From Methyloversatilis discipulorum (GTDB taxonomy: Bacteria; Pseudomonadota; Gammaproteobacteria; Burkholderiales; Rhodocyclaceae): a stretch of 64,000 nt of DNA. Under the pieces are notes generated by a model, which was not told the DNA's origin, made no database searches, and worked only from the letters and a program-made list of their open reading frames with translations. Below are positions 9,842 to 18,591 of this stretch, in pieces. Each line of letters starts with the position of its first letter. The stretch's first letter is position 1. The stretch lies in assembly GCF_000527135.1 (NCBI RefSeq), contig NZ_AZUP01000001.1, forward strand, positions 3,683,535 through 3,747,534. Reading direction: 5' to 3'. The translations under genes and the position numbers were made by a program.

Positions 9842-10654
9842 TTACTGTAGTTTCTTCAGGTATTCCTTGTCGAACACCTTGTCGGGGATGTCGCGCAACT
9901 GCATCGATGCGTACTCGAGCGTCGATTGCTCGCCCTGCTTCAGTGCGTCCTGCATGACCAGACGGGTCGGGCGGAGTTTGCCGCCCAGCGTCTTGTATTC
10001 ATCATAGACACAGGTCTTCAGCAGTTTGTCCGACAGGGAGTAGAACTCGGCCTTGTGCGGCGCGTTGTTCGATGTGCGCACCCAGAGCAGCACGCGCGAG
10101 TAGGTCACGCCGCGATCGACCGCCGTCAGTTCGAGCACGTGATGATCGCTGCCATCCACTTTTTCGGTACGCAGAAGCTTCGGGGTGTAGTCGCCGGAAA
10201 AGTTGGCGCGCGCCAGGTCACCGTTGGCGACCTGGCCGGTCAGGCGCTGCGCCAGCGACAGCCGCACCGGTTGCGATACGGTGGGCAGGAATACCCACAG
10301 GTCGCGCGCCTTCATCAACAGGATCTGGCCGCGCTCGGAAGCCGGCTCGACCGTCTGAACGATGGTGTTCTCGTTACCCTTGGACAGGATGCGGTACTTG
10401 CGGAATTCTTCGCCGCTGGACGTGGTCGAGGTGACGCTGACCTCGACCTGGAAGGGCTCCCGCGGGAAGCGAATGGTGTCGGCCTTTTCAAGTATACTCG
10501 CGGCATCTTGGGCAAAGGCGGACGGCGCAATGCAGAACGGTGCCGCAAGAGCTGCAACAGTTGCAAGGATCCGCGCGAACGTCTTGCGCCGGGGCGACGA
10601 TCGGCCGGTGGTGGTGGCTTCGCGCATGCCGAGCGGGGTGTTCGGAACATTCAT
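9842..10654 (-). CDS. LolA-like periplasmic carrier (outer-membrane lipoprotein-sorting family)
   Basis: A 270-residue protein with an N-terminal basic region, a hydrophobic signal segment ending PSAFAQ near residue 48, then the beta-rich LolA-like fold (family usually annotated outer membrane lipoprotein-sorting protein). Such carriers shield lipids or lipoproteins crossing the periplasm. A GGAG site precedes the ATG at 10654. It diverges from the LolD-like ATPase gene with 53 bp between and precedes the acyltransferase on the same strand. I infer it carries the product exported by the ABC system rather than being the housekeeping LolA. Confidence 0.85.
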   Translation of the reverse strand: MNVPNTPLGMREATTTGRSSPRRKTFARILATVAALAAPFCIAPSAFAQDAASILEKADTIRFPREPFQVEVSVTSTTSSGEEFRKYRILSKGNENTIVQTVEPASERGQILLMKARDLWVFLPTVSQPVRLSLAQRLTGQVANGDLARANFSGDYTPKLLRTEKVDGSDHHVLELTAVDRGVTYSRVLLWVRTSNNAPHKAEFYSLSDKLLKTCVYDEYKTLGGKLRPTRLVMQDALKQGEQSTLEYASMQLRDIPDKVFDKEYLKKLQ

Positions 10655-10707
10655 TTTTTTGTCTCCAGCACCGGGCGCATGACCCGTCTTCTGAACCGGG
10701 CTTCCTG

Positions 10708-11460
10708 ATGAACAACGTCGTCCAGATCCGGAATGTGAGCCGCAGCTACATGCTCGGCGGACAGCAGGTCAATGCCTTGAAGAATATCACGCTGGATATC
10801 GAGGACGGCGTGTTCATTGCCATTGCGGGGCCCTCCGGCAGTGGCAAGTCGACCCTGCTGAACCTGATCGGTTGCATCGACACACCGACTTCGGGGCAGA
10901 TCCTGATCAACGGTCAGGACGTGTCGGGGCAGACGCCGGACCAACTGGCCAGTCTGCGCGCGCGCACCATCGGTTTCATATTCCAGACCTTCAATCTGCT
11001 GCCCGTCCTGTCGGCCTACGAGAACGTCGAGTATCCGCTGCTGCAGTTGCCCGAAGTCAGCAAGGACGAGCGCGCGAAGCGGGTGAAGTACTTTCTCGAC
11101 ATCGTCGGGCTCGGCCCGAAGATGCATCATCGGCCCAACCAGTTGTCCGGGGGGCAACGCCAGCGTGTCGCGATTGCCCGCGCGCTGGCGGTGCAGCCGG
11201 CCATCGTGCTGGCCGACGAGCCGACCGCCAACCTCGACCGCAAGACCGGCGATTCGATTCTCGAGCTGATGCGCGAGATCAACCGCACGATGAAGACCAC
11301 TTTCATCTTCTCGACCCACGACAAGCGCGTGATGTCGATGGCCGACCGTCTGGTGCGCATCGAGGACGGTGAACTGACCGCGCTCGGTGTACAGAAATCG
11401 CCGGGCGAATGGGCCTACGTCAAACCCCCGAAATCCGCCACTCTGCAGGCTGCTTCATGA
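10708..11460 (+). CDS. ABC transporter ATPase (LolD/MacB type)
   Basis: A 250-residue ATPase with Walker A GPSGSGKST, Q-loop FQTFNLLP, signature LSGGQRQR, Walker B VLADEPTANLD and the H-loop STHD. It is of the class that partners FtsX/MacB-type permeases and extracts substrates from the outer leaflet of the inner membrane rather than pumping through a channel. No permease is adjacent; the two at 18592-21038 are the likely partners. Start ATG 10708 gives the usual N-terminus; the longer frame to 10540 overlaps the divergent LolA-like gene. It is coupled to the next gene by ATGA. Confidence 0.92.
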   Translation: MNNVVQIRNVSRSYMLGGQQVNALKNITLDIEDGVFIAIAGPSGSGKSTLLNLIGCIDTPTSGQILINGQDVSGQTPDQLASLRARTIGFIFQTFNLLPVLSAYENVEYPLLQLPEVSKDERAKRVKYFLDIVGLGPKMHHRPNQLSGGQRQRVAIARALAVQPAIVLADEPTANLDRKTGDSILELMREINRTMKTTFIFSTHDKRVMSMADRLVRIEDGELTALGVQKSPGEWAYVKPPKSATLQAAS

Positions 11461-12854
11461 CGCACTTCGATTTCCTTTCCGCCCTGCGCCGCCTGCCCTT
11501 GGCGGCGCTGACGCTGGCACTGCTGCTTGGGGTCCGGGCCGCGCCGGCAGCCGACGCGCTCGACGATCTGTTCGTCGAACCGGCGCCCGAAGCCGCCAGT
11601 GATGAGCAGGGCAAGCCGAAGGCCGATGAGCAGAGCTCGTCGTCGATGTCGGGCTGGCGTGGCTTCAGCCAGTTCGAACTGGCGCGCACGGTTGCCGGTA
11701 ACAGCCACTGGTCGAAGGCGCGCTGGCGCAACGAGCTCGGCCGCAGCGGCAGTTTCGGTCAGGGCATCAAGTGGAAGGCTGTCGGCCGCGTCGATTACGA
11801 CTTCGCCTACGGTTGGGAGAGCGACTTTTACCCGGCCGCGGTACGCGACGACCGGCGCAGCGAGTTCGCGTGGCGCGAGGTCTATCTCGACATGCCGGTC
11901 GGCGATGTCGAACTGCGCCTTGGGCGCCAGCACATCGTGTGGGGCGAAATGGTCGGCCTGTTCTTCGCCGACGTGGTGTCGGCGCGCGACATGCGCGAGT
12001 TCTTCACGCAGGAATTCGACCAGCAGCGCATTCCGCAGTGGGCGGCCCGCGCCGAGTACTTCAGGAACGACTGGCGCGCCGAGTTGATCTGGGTGCCCTA
12101 CGTCAGCGTCGACAATATCGGCCGCTTCGGCGGCGACTTCTATCTGACGCAACCCGATCTCCCGGGTATCAGCGCGACCTACGACGCGCAGGAGCGGCCG
12201 GACCGCAAGCTCAGCAACTCGAACTACGGCCTGCGCGTCGGTACCCTGGTACAGGGTTGGGATCTGGCTGCCTTCTACTACCGCAGCCTGGACGTGAATC
12301 CGACCTTCAGTCGTCGGTTCGTCGCCCCGACCGCGGTGGTCTATACGCCGCGACACGACTGGATTCATCAGTATGGTGCAACGCTGACCAAGGATTTCGG
12401 CAGCTTCCTGCTGAAGGCCGAAGCGGTGCTCACCTACGATCGCTACCTTCCAGTGTCGCCGCTGTCGACACGGCCCGACGGACTGGTCCGTCAGGACATG
12501 GTTGACTATGCGATCGGTATCGACATTCCCTTCATGTCCGAGTCGCGGCTCAATCTCCAGTACTTCGAGCGGGCGCACATGGACAAGGCGCCCGACCTGC
12601 TGGCGAACCGGCGTGAGAACGGCATGGCGGTGCTGTACAACCACAAGTTCGACGAACGTCTCGAGGGCGAGCTTCTGTGGGTGCAGTCGCTGGTGCGCAA
12701 CGACTACATGTTCCGCCCCAAGCTGATCTGGCGCGTGCAGTCCAACTGGCGCGCGCAGTTCGGTGCGGATCTGTTCGGCGGCAATTCAAATGGCTATTTC
12801 GGGCGTTTCGGCAACTCGGACCGCTACTACGGCGAGCTGCGCTACTCCTTCTGA
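11457..12854 (+). CDS. Outer-membrane beta-barrel, DUF1302-like
   Basis: A 465-residue exported protein. A signal peptide (about residues 1-32, ending APAAD) is followed by an acidic linker and then alternating aromatic strands typical of a porin-like barrel, ending in Phe (ELRYSF). Motifs such as RLGRQHIVWGE resemble DUF1302 proteins, often found beside lipid or hydrophobic-compound transport genes. It overlaps the ABC ATPase stop by 4 bp, so the two are co-translated, consistent with an envelope-spanning export path. A functional channel role is inference. Confidence 0.8.
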   Translation: MTHFDFLSALRRLPLAALTLALLLGVRAAPAADALDDLFVEPAPEAASDEQGKPKADEQSSSSMSGWRGFSQFELARTVAGNSHWSKARWRNELGRSGSFGQGIKWKAVGRVDYDFAYGWESDFYPAAVRDDRRSEFAWREVYLDMPVGDVELRLGRQHIVWGEMVGLFFADVVSARDMREFFTQEFDQQRIPQWAARAEYFRNDWRAELIWVPYVSVDNIGRFGGDFYLTQPDLPGISATYDAQERPDRKLSNSNYGLRVGTLVQGWDLAAFYYRSLDVNPTFSRRFVAPTAVVYTPRHDWIHQYGATLTKDFGSFLLKAEAVLTYDRYLPVSPLSTRPDGLVRQDMVDYAIGIDIPFMSESRLNLQYFERAHMDKAPDLLANRRENGMAVLYNHKFDERLEGELLWVQSLVRNDYMFRPKLIWRVQSNWRAQFGADLFGGNSNGYFGRFGNSDRYYGELRYSF

Positions 12855-12872
12855 TTCGGGCGGAGGTGCCAC

Positions 12873-14006
12873 ATGCGAGTGCTGATCACGGGCGGTGCCG
12901 GCTTCATCGGTTCACATACGGCGGACGCGCTGCTGGCCGCTGGTCACAGCGTGCGTGCGCTGGACATTCTCGATCCGCAGATACATGGCGAAAGCCGCCA
13001 GCGGCCGGCCTATCTCGCGCCCGAGGTGGAACTGCAGATCGGTGACGTTTGCAATGCCGACGACGTCGCGCGCGCGCTCGACGGCATCGACGCGGTCTAC
13101 CATTTTGCCGCGCTGACCGGTGTGGGTCAGAGCATGTACGACATGACCCATTACGCGCGGGTCAATGGTCTGGGCACGACCACCCTGATCGAAGGCATCG
13201 TCAAGGGTGGCCACGCGCTGAAGCGTCTGGTGCTGTCATCGTCGCGTGCGATCTACGGCGAGGGGGCCTATGTCTGCCGTGAGCATGGCGCCCAATATCC
13301 GGGCGCCCGTTCGCGCGAGCGCCTGCAGGCGGGCAAGTTCGCGATGCCCTGCCCGGTCTGCGGCGATGATCTCGACGCGGTGCCGACGCCGGAAGACAAG
13401 GTGTCAGAGCCGTTCTCGGTCTATGCGATCACGAAGAAGCATCAGGAAGATTACGTTCGCTACGCGGCGAACACCTTCGGTATTCCTGCGGTCGTGCTGC
13501 GTTACTTCAACGTTTTCGGCTCGCGTCAGTCGCTGAAGAATCCCTACACCGGCGTGGTGTCGATCTTCTATTCGCGCATCTGCGCCGGCCAGCCTATCTC
13601 GGTGTACGAGGGCGGCCTGCCGGTGCGCGACTTCGTCCATGTATCCGACGTCGTTGCGGCCAATATGCGAGCACTGGTCGCAGACGTGGCACCTGGCTCG
13701 GTGTTCAACGTCGGCGCCGGCGAGGCGAGCACGATCGCCGACATCGCCAACGCGCTCGCACGTGCAGTCGGCAAGCCGGTGACGATGGAGGACAAGGGGG
13801 AGTACCGTGTCGGCGACATCTTCGGATGCGTTGCCGATCTGGCGCACTCGCGCGCAGTGCTCGGTTATGAGCCGGCGCGTACGCTTGATCAGGGCATGGC
13901 GGAATTCGCCGCTTGGGCGGGCGGGCAGCCGTCGGAGGATCGCTATCAGCAGACCGTCGCCGAACTGACGCGCTTCGGCCTGTTCGGTCGCGCCGGGGGC
14001 GCCTGA
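12873..14006 (+). CDS. NAD-dependent nucleotide-sugar epimerase (dTDP-L-rhamnose 4-epimerase-like)
   Basis: A 377-residue extended short-chain dehydrogenase. It has the NAD motif TGGAGFIGSH, a Ser-rich active site SSSRAIYGEG, the YAITKKHQE catalytic Tyr/Lys pair and an inserted Cys-containing segment (CPVCG). The insert and the NPYTGVVSIF stretch resemble dTDP-L-rhamnose 4-epimerases more than GalE, but the sugar is uncertain. GGAGG lies 6 bp upstream of the ATG. Its stop overlaps the start of the GT1 glycosyltransferase (TGATG), so it probably supplies that enzyme's donor sugar. Confidence 0.85.
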   Translation: MRVLITGGAGFIGSHTADALLAAGHSVRALDILDPQIHGESRQRPAYLAPEVELQIGDVCNADDVARALDGIDAVYHFAALTGVGQSMYDMTHYARVNGLGTTTLIEGIVKGGHALKRLVLSSSRAIYGEGAYVCREHGAQYPGARSRERLQAGKFAMPCPVCGDDLDAVPTPEDKVSEPFSVYAITKKHQEDYVRYAANTFGIPAVVLRYFNVFGSRQSLKNPYTGVVSIFYSRICAGQPISVYEGGLPVRDFVHVSDVVAANMRALVADVAPGSVFNVGAGEASTIADIANALARAVGKPVTMEDKGEYRVGDIFGCVADLAHSRAVLGYEPARTLDQGMAEFAAWAGGQPSEDRYQQTVAELTRFGLFGRAGGA

Positions 14007-15208
14007 TGTCGACCCGCCGCCGCGTTCTGTTCGTGGCGGAAGCGGTATCCCTCGCGCATGTCGCCCGGCCGGTCGTGCTGGCGTCGGGGCTCGCAGCGCA
14101 TCATGACGTGTCGGTCGCGACCGCTCCGGCCTTCGATCTATGTTTCCGCGGAACGGATCTTCGCAGGCTCGGGCTGGAGAGCATTCCAGCCAAGCTTTTT
14201 CTCGATCGCCTGGCGGCCGGCGCACCGCTCTACACCCGCGCCGAGCTGGAGCGCTATGTCGAGGCCGATGTTGCGTTGCTGCAGCGCGAACGTCCCGACG
14301 TGGTGATCGGTGATTTCCGTCTGTCCCTGAGCGTATCGGCACGGCTTGTCGGCATCCCTTACTTCGCGCTGTGCAACGCGCACTGGAGTCCCTGGTCTGC
14401 CCATTCACGCTTTCCCTTGCCCGACATTACGCTGACCAAGGTGCTCGGGCCGGCACTCGCTGAGCCGATCTTCCGGCTGGCGCAGCCGCTCGCCTTTCGT
14501 CTGCACGCCGGCCCGCTCAACGCGGTACGCAGGAAGAACGGCATGAGTGGTTTTCCCGACGTGCGTCATGCCTACACCGACGGCGATCTGACGCTTTACG
14601 CCGATACGCCGGGTCTGGTGCCGGTGCGTCCGGACTGTCCGCCCAACCACCATTTCATCGGGCCCATCATCTGGTCGCCCTCGATGCCGCTGCCGGACTG
14701 GTGGACGTCGATGCCGCCGGGGCCGCTTGCCTACGTCACGCTGGGCTCCACTGGACGGGTCGATCTGCTGCCGGAGGTATTTCGCGCGCTGGCCGACGCG
14801 CAGGTCAACGCAATGACGGCCACGGCGGGGCGCTCGGACGTGGCTTCGCCCGGACCGCACTGTTTCGTCGCCGACTATCTGCCGGGGCTCGAAGCCGCTG
14901 CGCGTGCAGATTTCGTCATCTGCAATGGCGGGAGTGCGACGGTCTATCAGGCCTTGTCGACCGGCACGCCGGTCGTCGGTCTGTGTTCGAACATGGATCA
15001 GTTCCTCACCATGTCGCGTGTGGTCGATGCCGGTGCGGGGATTTCACTGCGTGCGGGCAGCGTGAGCTACGAACAACTGCGGATCGCACTCAGACGCATG
15101 GTCGGGGGTGAAGCTGAGGGCTTCAGGCGTGCCGCAAAGACGGTCCAGCAGGACTTCGCCAGTTTCAATACCTGCTCGATTCTGAACGGGCTGGTTGTAT
15201 CCGCATAA
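14006..15208 (+). CDS. GT1-type glycosyltransferase (MGT/UGT-like)
   Basis: A 400-residue enzyme of the GT-B fold related to macrolide and lipid glycosyltransferases (GT1). The N-terminal domain recognises the acceptor, and the C-terminal half carries the nucleotide-sugar region YLPGLEAAARADFVICNGG and GTPVVGLCSNMDQF. GT1 enzymes typically act on small hydrophobic acceptors rather than polysaccharide chains, which suits a lipid-like product of the neighbouring acyltransferase. Translationally coupled to the epimerase. Last gene before a two-way terminator. Confidence 0.87.
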   Translation: MSTRRRVLFVAEAVSLAHVARPVVLASGLAAHHDVSVATAPAFDLCFRGTDLRRLGLESIPAKLFLDRLAAGAPLYTRAELERYVEADVALLQRERPDVVIGDFRLSLSVSARLVGIPYFALCNAHWSPWSAHSRFPLPDITLTKVLGPALAEPIFRLAQPLAFRLHAGPLNAVRRKNGMSGFPDVRHAYTDGDLTLYADTPGLVPVRPDCPPNHHFIGPIIWSPSMPLPDWWTSMPPGPLAYVTLGSTGRVDLLPEVFRALADAQVNAMTATAGRSDVASPGPHCFVADYLPGLEAAARADFVICNGGSATVYQALSTGTPVVGLCSNMDQFLTMSRVVDAGAGISLRAGSVSYEQLRIALRRMVGGEAEGFRRAAKTVQQDFASFNTCSILNGLVVSA

Positions 15209-15264
15209 AGGCGGGCTGACCGGGCAACGACGGATTCGGAACGTGCGCTTTCGAACGCACAAAA

Positions 15265-15294
15265 GAAAAACGGGAGCTTTCGCTCCCGTTTTTC
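15265..15294. terminator. Bidirectional terminator between the GT1 and PEP-CTERM genes
   Basis: Stem AAAAACGGGAG (15266-15276) / CTCCCGTTTTT (15283-15293) with a six-base loop. A and T runs on both sides serve the convergent GT1 and PEP-CTERM transcripts. Confidence 0.93.
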
Positions 15295-15315
15295 ATGCTG
15301 CTTCGACTACCTGAA

Positions 15316-16329
15316 TCAGGCCTTGCGACGGCGGGCCAGAGCCAGACCACCGAGTGCCAGACCGGCCAGAGCCAGCGTGCCCGGCTCGGGGATGCCCTGC
15401 ACCGGACCGTTGAAGTCGGTCTGGAAGATGATGTCCGGGCCGGCTGCAACGCAACCCGTCGGGCCGCAGACCGTGCCACCGTTCACCGCGCCGATGTTCG
15501 GCACTTGACCGGCGATGATGGCCGACGGATCAACCGACTGGAACGGCAGGTTCTGGCTGATGTTGGTCACCAGGAAGGAGATCAGCTCTTCATTCCAGAA
15601 ATCCGTGTCGATGAAGTTCGGCAGAACGGTCAGCAGGTCGAACTCAGGCGTTGCGCCCGAACCCGTCACCGACGGGGTGCCCGACAGCGGCGAAGTGCCG
15701 TTGAGCGGCTGACCATCGCTGCCGACCGTGCCCAGGGCGCCGGTGTTCGCGTTGAAGTTGGACACCGAACCTGCACTGCCCGGAGCGATCGTGCCGTCGA
15801 ACACCAGCGTGCCGGTGTTGAAGCCGGTGCCGGCCGCGTAGTTGGCAGCGGCGTCGGAATCCAGATCCTTCACATAGACGCGGAAGTAGTTGTTGGTCTG
15901 GACCTTGGCGAAGTCGAACACGGCGATGTTGGCGCCCGGCACGGACACGGCGGTCGTCACGACTTCCTGGTAAGCCAGTTCGAAGGTGATTTCGTACTTG
16001 CCGGCGGTCGAACCCGAGCCGTTGTACAGGCTGCTGGCTGCGGCACCGGTGCCGCCCTGCAGCACGGCCAGGCGGCCTTGCGAGAACACGTTGAAACCGT
16101 AGCCCTTGCCACCGTTCATGCCTTCAACGGTGCCACCGGCCGGGTTGTTGATGAAGTTGACGAAGGCTTGGTTGCCGCCTTGCGCCAGAACCGGGGACGG
16201 TGCCCAGTCGAAGGCGGTGATTCCGTTCACGTTGCCGTTCGGCGTGGTGATCGAAACCGGGGCAGCGTGCGCGGCAGCGAAAGTGCCTGCCAGTGCCACT
16301 GCGACTGCAATTTGCTTGAACTTGATCAT
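15316..16329 (-). CDS. PEP-CTERM surface protein, PepA-like (exosortase substrate)
   Basis: A 337-residue secreted protein. Signal peptide residues 1-22 end AAAHA. The body is low in charge and rich in Gly, Asn, Thr and Ala. The C-terminal sorting signal starts with Pro-Glu-Pro at about residue 314, followed by a hydrophobic helix and a final RRRKA. XrtA, encoded at 31406, is expected to cut here and anchor or release it. The stretch around AGTGFNTGTLVFDG resembles the flocculation-associated PepA of Zoogloea-type bacteria, from memory. Start 16329 has GGAGT 8 bp upstream. It is transcribed from a sigma54-type promoter. Confidence 0.92.
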   Translation of the reverse strand: MIKFKQIAVAVALAGTFAAAHAAPVSITTPNGNVNGITAFDWAPSPVLAQGGNQAFVNFINNPAGGTVEGMNGGKGYGFNVFSQGRLAVLQGGTGAAASSLYNGSGSTAGKYEITFELAYQEVVTTAVSVPGANIAVFDFAKVQTNNYFRVYVKDLDSDAAANYAAGTGFNTGTLVFDGTIAPGSAGSVSNFNANTGALGTVGSDGQPLNGTSPLSGTPSVTGSGATPEFDLLTVLPNFIDTDFWNEELISFLVTNISQNLPFQSVDPSAIIAGQVPNIGAVNGGTVCGPTGCVAAGPDIIFQTDFNGPVQGIPEPGTLALAGLALGGLALARRRKA

Positions 16330-16375
16330 TTCATTGACTCCGTTTGTTGGCTTGGGAGAACCACGGTTGGCTATA

Positions 16376-16391
16376 AGCAATCGGCGGGCCA
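16376..16391 (-). promoter_or_regulatory. Sigma54 (-24/-12) promoter of the PEP-CTERM gene
   Basis: On the minus strand the site reads TGGCCCGCCGATTGCT, one mismatch from TGGCACG-N4-TTGCW, with GG and GC in exact register. The start would fall near 16365, giving a leader of about 36 bases and keeping the ribosome site. Upstream (16392-16440) is AT-rich, room for an activator or bending protein. PEP-CTERM genes are known to be controlled by RpoN with PrsK/PrsR. Confidence 0.78.
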
Positions 16392-16510
16392 GTTTTTGTG
16401 TTGCGTTTTACTTCTTTGAATTTAAATAAGAAAAATCTGTGTCCTGATGGTTTCTGGCGGTTGGCGGATGCGCTCTGCCGCCGCGTGTAAAGTCCACCGA
16501 CAGTCTGGTT

Positions 16511-17581
16511 TCAAGACGCTTCGTGGTTCTGCAGTCGTTCGAGGGGCAGGCGCAGTGAGCGGCCGGGGATGTTTCGGCTGCGACCGATGCGGCATGCCCA
16601 GACCGCTCGTCCCACGTCCTCTCCCGGCAGCAGGCTGCCCAGTCTTTGCGCCAGATCGTCGGCGCGGGCGAGTGCGTCGCCGTTCTGCGTGAATCGACGC
16701 CCGGCCCGCGCGTACTGGTTGAAGATGAGCGGCGTCATCTCGGGCTGTGACTGCAGCCCCAGTTTTTCGACGGTCAGCCAGAGCCGTTGCATGGCACGGC
16801 CCGTTGCGACGTGATCGTCGATGCGGTCGGGGCGGGTCGGAGCGATCATGAAGGCGTGCGCCGAGCAGGCGATGCCCGGAATCAGGTCGAGTTGCAGTCG
16901 CGGTGCGAAAGTGCCGAAAAGCCACCTGTTAAAGAATTCGACGCGACTCCAGCTCGCCATGACGAAACGCATCAGCTTGCCGGTGAGCGGATCAACGCCG
17001 ACGGCGGCCTCGGGGATGCGGTCCTCGCTGAAACGCGCGCCCCATTCGATCACCCGGCAGTGGGTCTGGAAGGCTTCCGGAATGGTCAGGCGGATCTGCG
17101 CGCTGTCGAAATTCAGTTTGGCGATGCGCAGGCGATCCCGGAATTTTCCGAACCAGACGATGCGGTAGGGAAACACGGCTGCTTGGAGCGCCTGCCGCTC
17201 CTCGTCCGTCAACGGTCGGCTGCCCATCGCACGTCGCTGCACGGAGCGCGTCGTGATGCACGGGAGCAGCGGGTCGGGTGCGACTGATGGGGCGGCGATC
17301 AGCCGGACGTCGAACTGCAGATGCGTGTCCGGCGTGTCGGGCCGGCGAGCGATATCGGCGCGAAGGCCGTGGGCTGTTGCTGCAATGGACAGTGTTTCCA
17401 GCATCGCGCCGACCGCAATCTGGCTCGCGTGCCCCTCAAGGTCATAGACGCACCAGTGCCGGGTGTCGAAGCCATGCACCCGCACGTGATCGTCGGCGAG
17501 CACCTCGAAACGCCAGATCTGGGTGTTGTCGCCGCTCGGCGCCCAGCGCGCGAGGTCGAGGATCTTGTCTACGGTGCGCAT
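16511..17581 (-). CDS. Nitroreductase-family flavoprotein
   Basis: A 356-residue protein of the nitroreductase/FMN superfamily, recognised by the N-terminal WAPSGDNTQIW segment, the TTRSVQRRAMGSRPLT region and the C-terminal half with a GRAMQRLWLTVEKLGL helix. It is longer than simple nitroreductases. It lies 24 bp downstream of the ThiF-like gene on the same strand. Such E1-like/nitroreductase pairs suggest activation plus oxidation or dehydrogenation of a carboxylate-containing small molecule, here perhaps the acyl amino acid. Substrate unknown. Confidence 0.8.
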   Translation of the reverse strand: MRTVDKILDLARWAPSGDNTQIWRFEVLADDHVRVHGFDTRHWCVYDLEGHASQIAVGAMLETLSIAATAHGLRADIARRPDTPDTHLQFDVRLIAAPSVAPDPLLPCITTRSVQRRAMGSRPLTDEERQALQAAVFPYRIVWFGKFRDRLRIAKLNFDSAQIRLTIPEAFQTHCRVIEWGARFSEDRIPEAAVGVDPLTGKLMRFVMASWSRVEFFNRWLFGTFAPRLQLDLIPGIACSAHAFMIAPTRPDRIDDHVATGRAMQRLWLTVEKLGLQSQPEMTPLIFNQYARAGRRFTQNGDALARADDLAQRLGSLLPGEDVGRAVWACRIGRSRNIPGRSLRLPLERLQNHEAS

Positions 17582-17605
17582 TCGTCTCTCCGGTGAGCTG
17601 CGTGT

Positions 17606-18481
17606 TCAGCGGGCGTTGATCTGTTTCAGCAACTGGCGCCGACCGAGGGCGAGAATGAGCCGCTGCAGCGGGTGCCGGTTTCCACCCGGGCGCCAGGTGC
17701 GCACCATCCGGTTGCGGTAAGCGTCGAACTGCAGCGCCCAAGGTGCCGCGCGGACTTCGCCGCGACCGAGCAGCAGCTTGACCGTTTCGGCGGCGGCGAC
17801 GCCTGCGCACAGGTTGCAGCCGATCATCGTCGATGGGCCCTTGCGCGCTGCGAGGTCGATCCGCCAGGGCTCGACCAGATAGGGGCGATGCAGTCCGGCA
17901 GGCGCAAGGCCGACCAGGAATCTCAACGCCTGTTCGGTCTCGTCGTGGCCCTCCAGCTGGAAGTAGTCCTCGAAACTCATGCCGCGCGGCGAGAACACGA
18001 GCAATCCGGCGCCCATCCCGAGCGGCGCTGCCGTCACCGCCGGGATGCCCAGGCGATGGCAGGCTGCGAAGGTGGACCTGCGAGCGGAGAAGGCGAAGAA
18101 ATCGAGGCCGTCTACATAGACATCGCAGCCCTGCAGGAAGGCATCCGGCTGCTCCGGCGACACACCTTCCGGAAAGCAGGTTATGTCGGCCTCGGGATTG
18201 ATGTCACGCGCCTGTTCGGCCAGCACCTCGATCTTGGGCCGGTCGACCGTGCTCATCATGGCCCCGACCTGCCGGTTGAAGTTGTGTACACCGAAGGTGT
18301 CGAAATCGGCGATGCGGAATCGTCCGATGCCAAGCCGGGCCAGCGTCAGCAGGTGGGCGCCGCCGACGCCGCCGAGGCCGGCGATGGCGACCGTGCTGCG
18401 CCGAAGTCTGGCCTGTTCGGCCTCGGTGAACCAGCCGAGGTTGCGGCTGAAGGCCTCGTCGTAATTGAAAGCAGAACTCAT
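17606..18481 (-). CDS. ThiF/MoeB/E1-like adenylyltransferase
   Basis: A 291-residue E1-like enzyme with nucleotide motif GLGGVGGAH (near residue 35), the DFDTFGVHNFNRQ metal/ATP loop, KIEVLAEQARDINP and a terminal NLCAGVAAAETVKLLLG helix. Only one CxxC (CNLC) is seen where MoeB has two, so a zinc site may be missing. No ThiS/MoaD-like partner is adjacent. It may adenylate a non-protein carboxylate. Start 18481 has AAGG upstream; the longer frame to 18529 lacks support. Diverges from the first permease. Confidence 0.85.
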   Translation of the reverse strand: MSSAFNYDEAFSRNLGWFTEAEQARLRRSTVAIAGLGGVGGAHLLTLARLGIGRFRIADFDTFGVHNFNRQVGAMMSTVDRPKIEVLAEQARDINPEADITCFPEGVSPEQPDAFLQGCDVYVDGLDFFAFSARRSTFAACHRLGIPAVTAAPLGMGAGLLVFSPRGMSFEDYFQLEGHDETEQALRFLVGLAPAGLHRPYLVEPWRIDLAARKGPSTMIGCNLCAGVAAAETVKLLLGRGEVRAAPWALQFDAYRNRMVRTWRPGGNRHPLQRLILALGRRQLLKQINAR

Positions 18482-18591
18482 GGCGTCGCCTTGTATGTCC
18501 GTTGGCTGCGGGGCACGCTTCCGGGACATCGGATGGTGAGGTAAAAACTGTTATGCTGGCAATACCTTAGCATCTGAAGTCTTGAATTCGC

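Noticed and set aside
15243..15260. GTGCG/CGCAC hairpin just before the two-way terminator
   Set aside because: Only five base pairs with no T-run; the adjacent stem explains termination.
18557..18572. GG-N10-GC sigma54-like site TGGCAATACCTTAGCA before permease 1
   Set aside because: Three consensus mismatches and a predicted start only about 9 bases before the ATG, which would remove the ribosome site.
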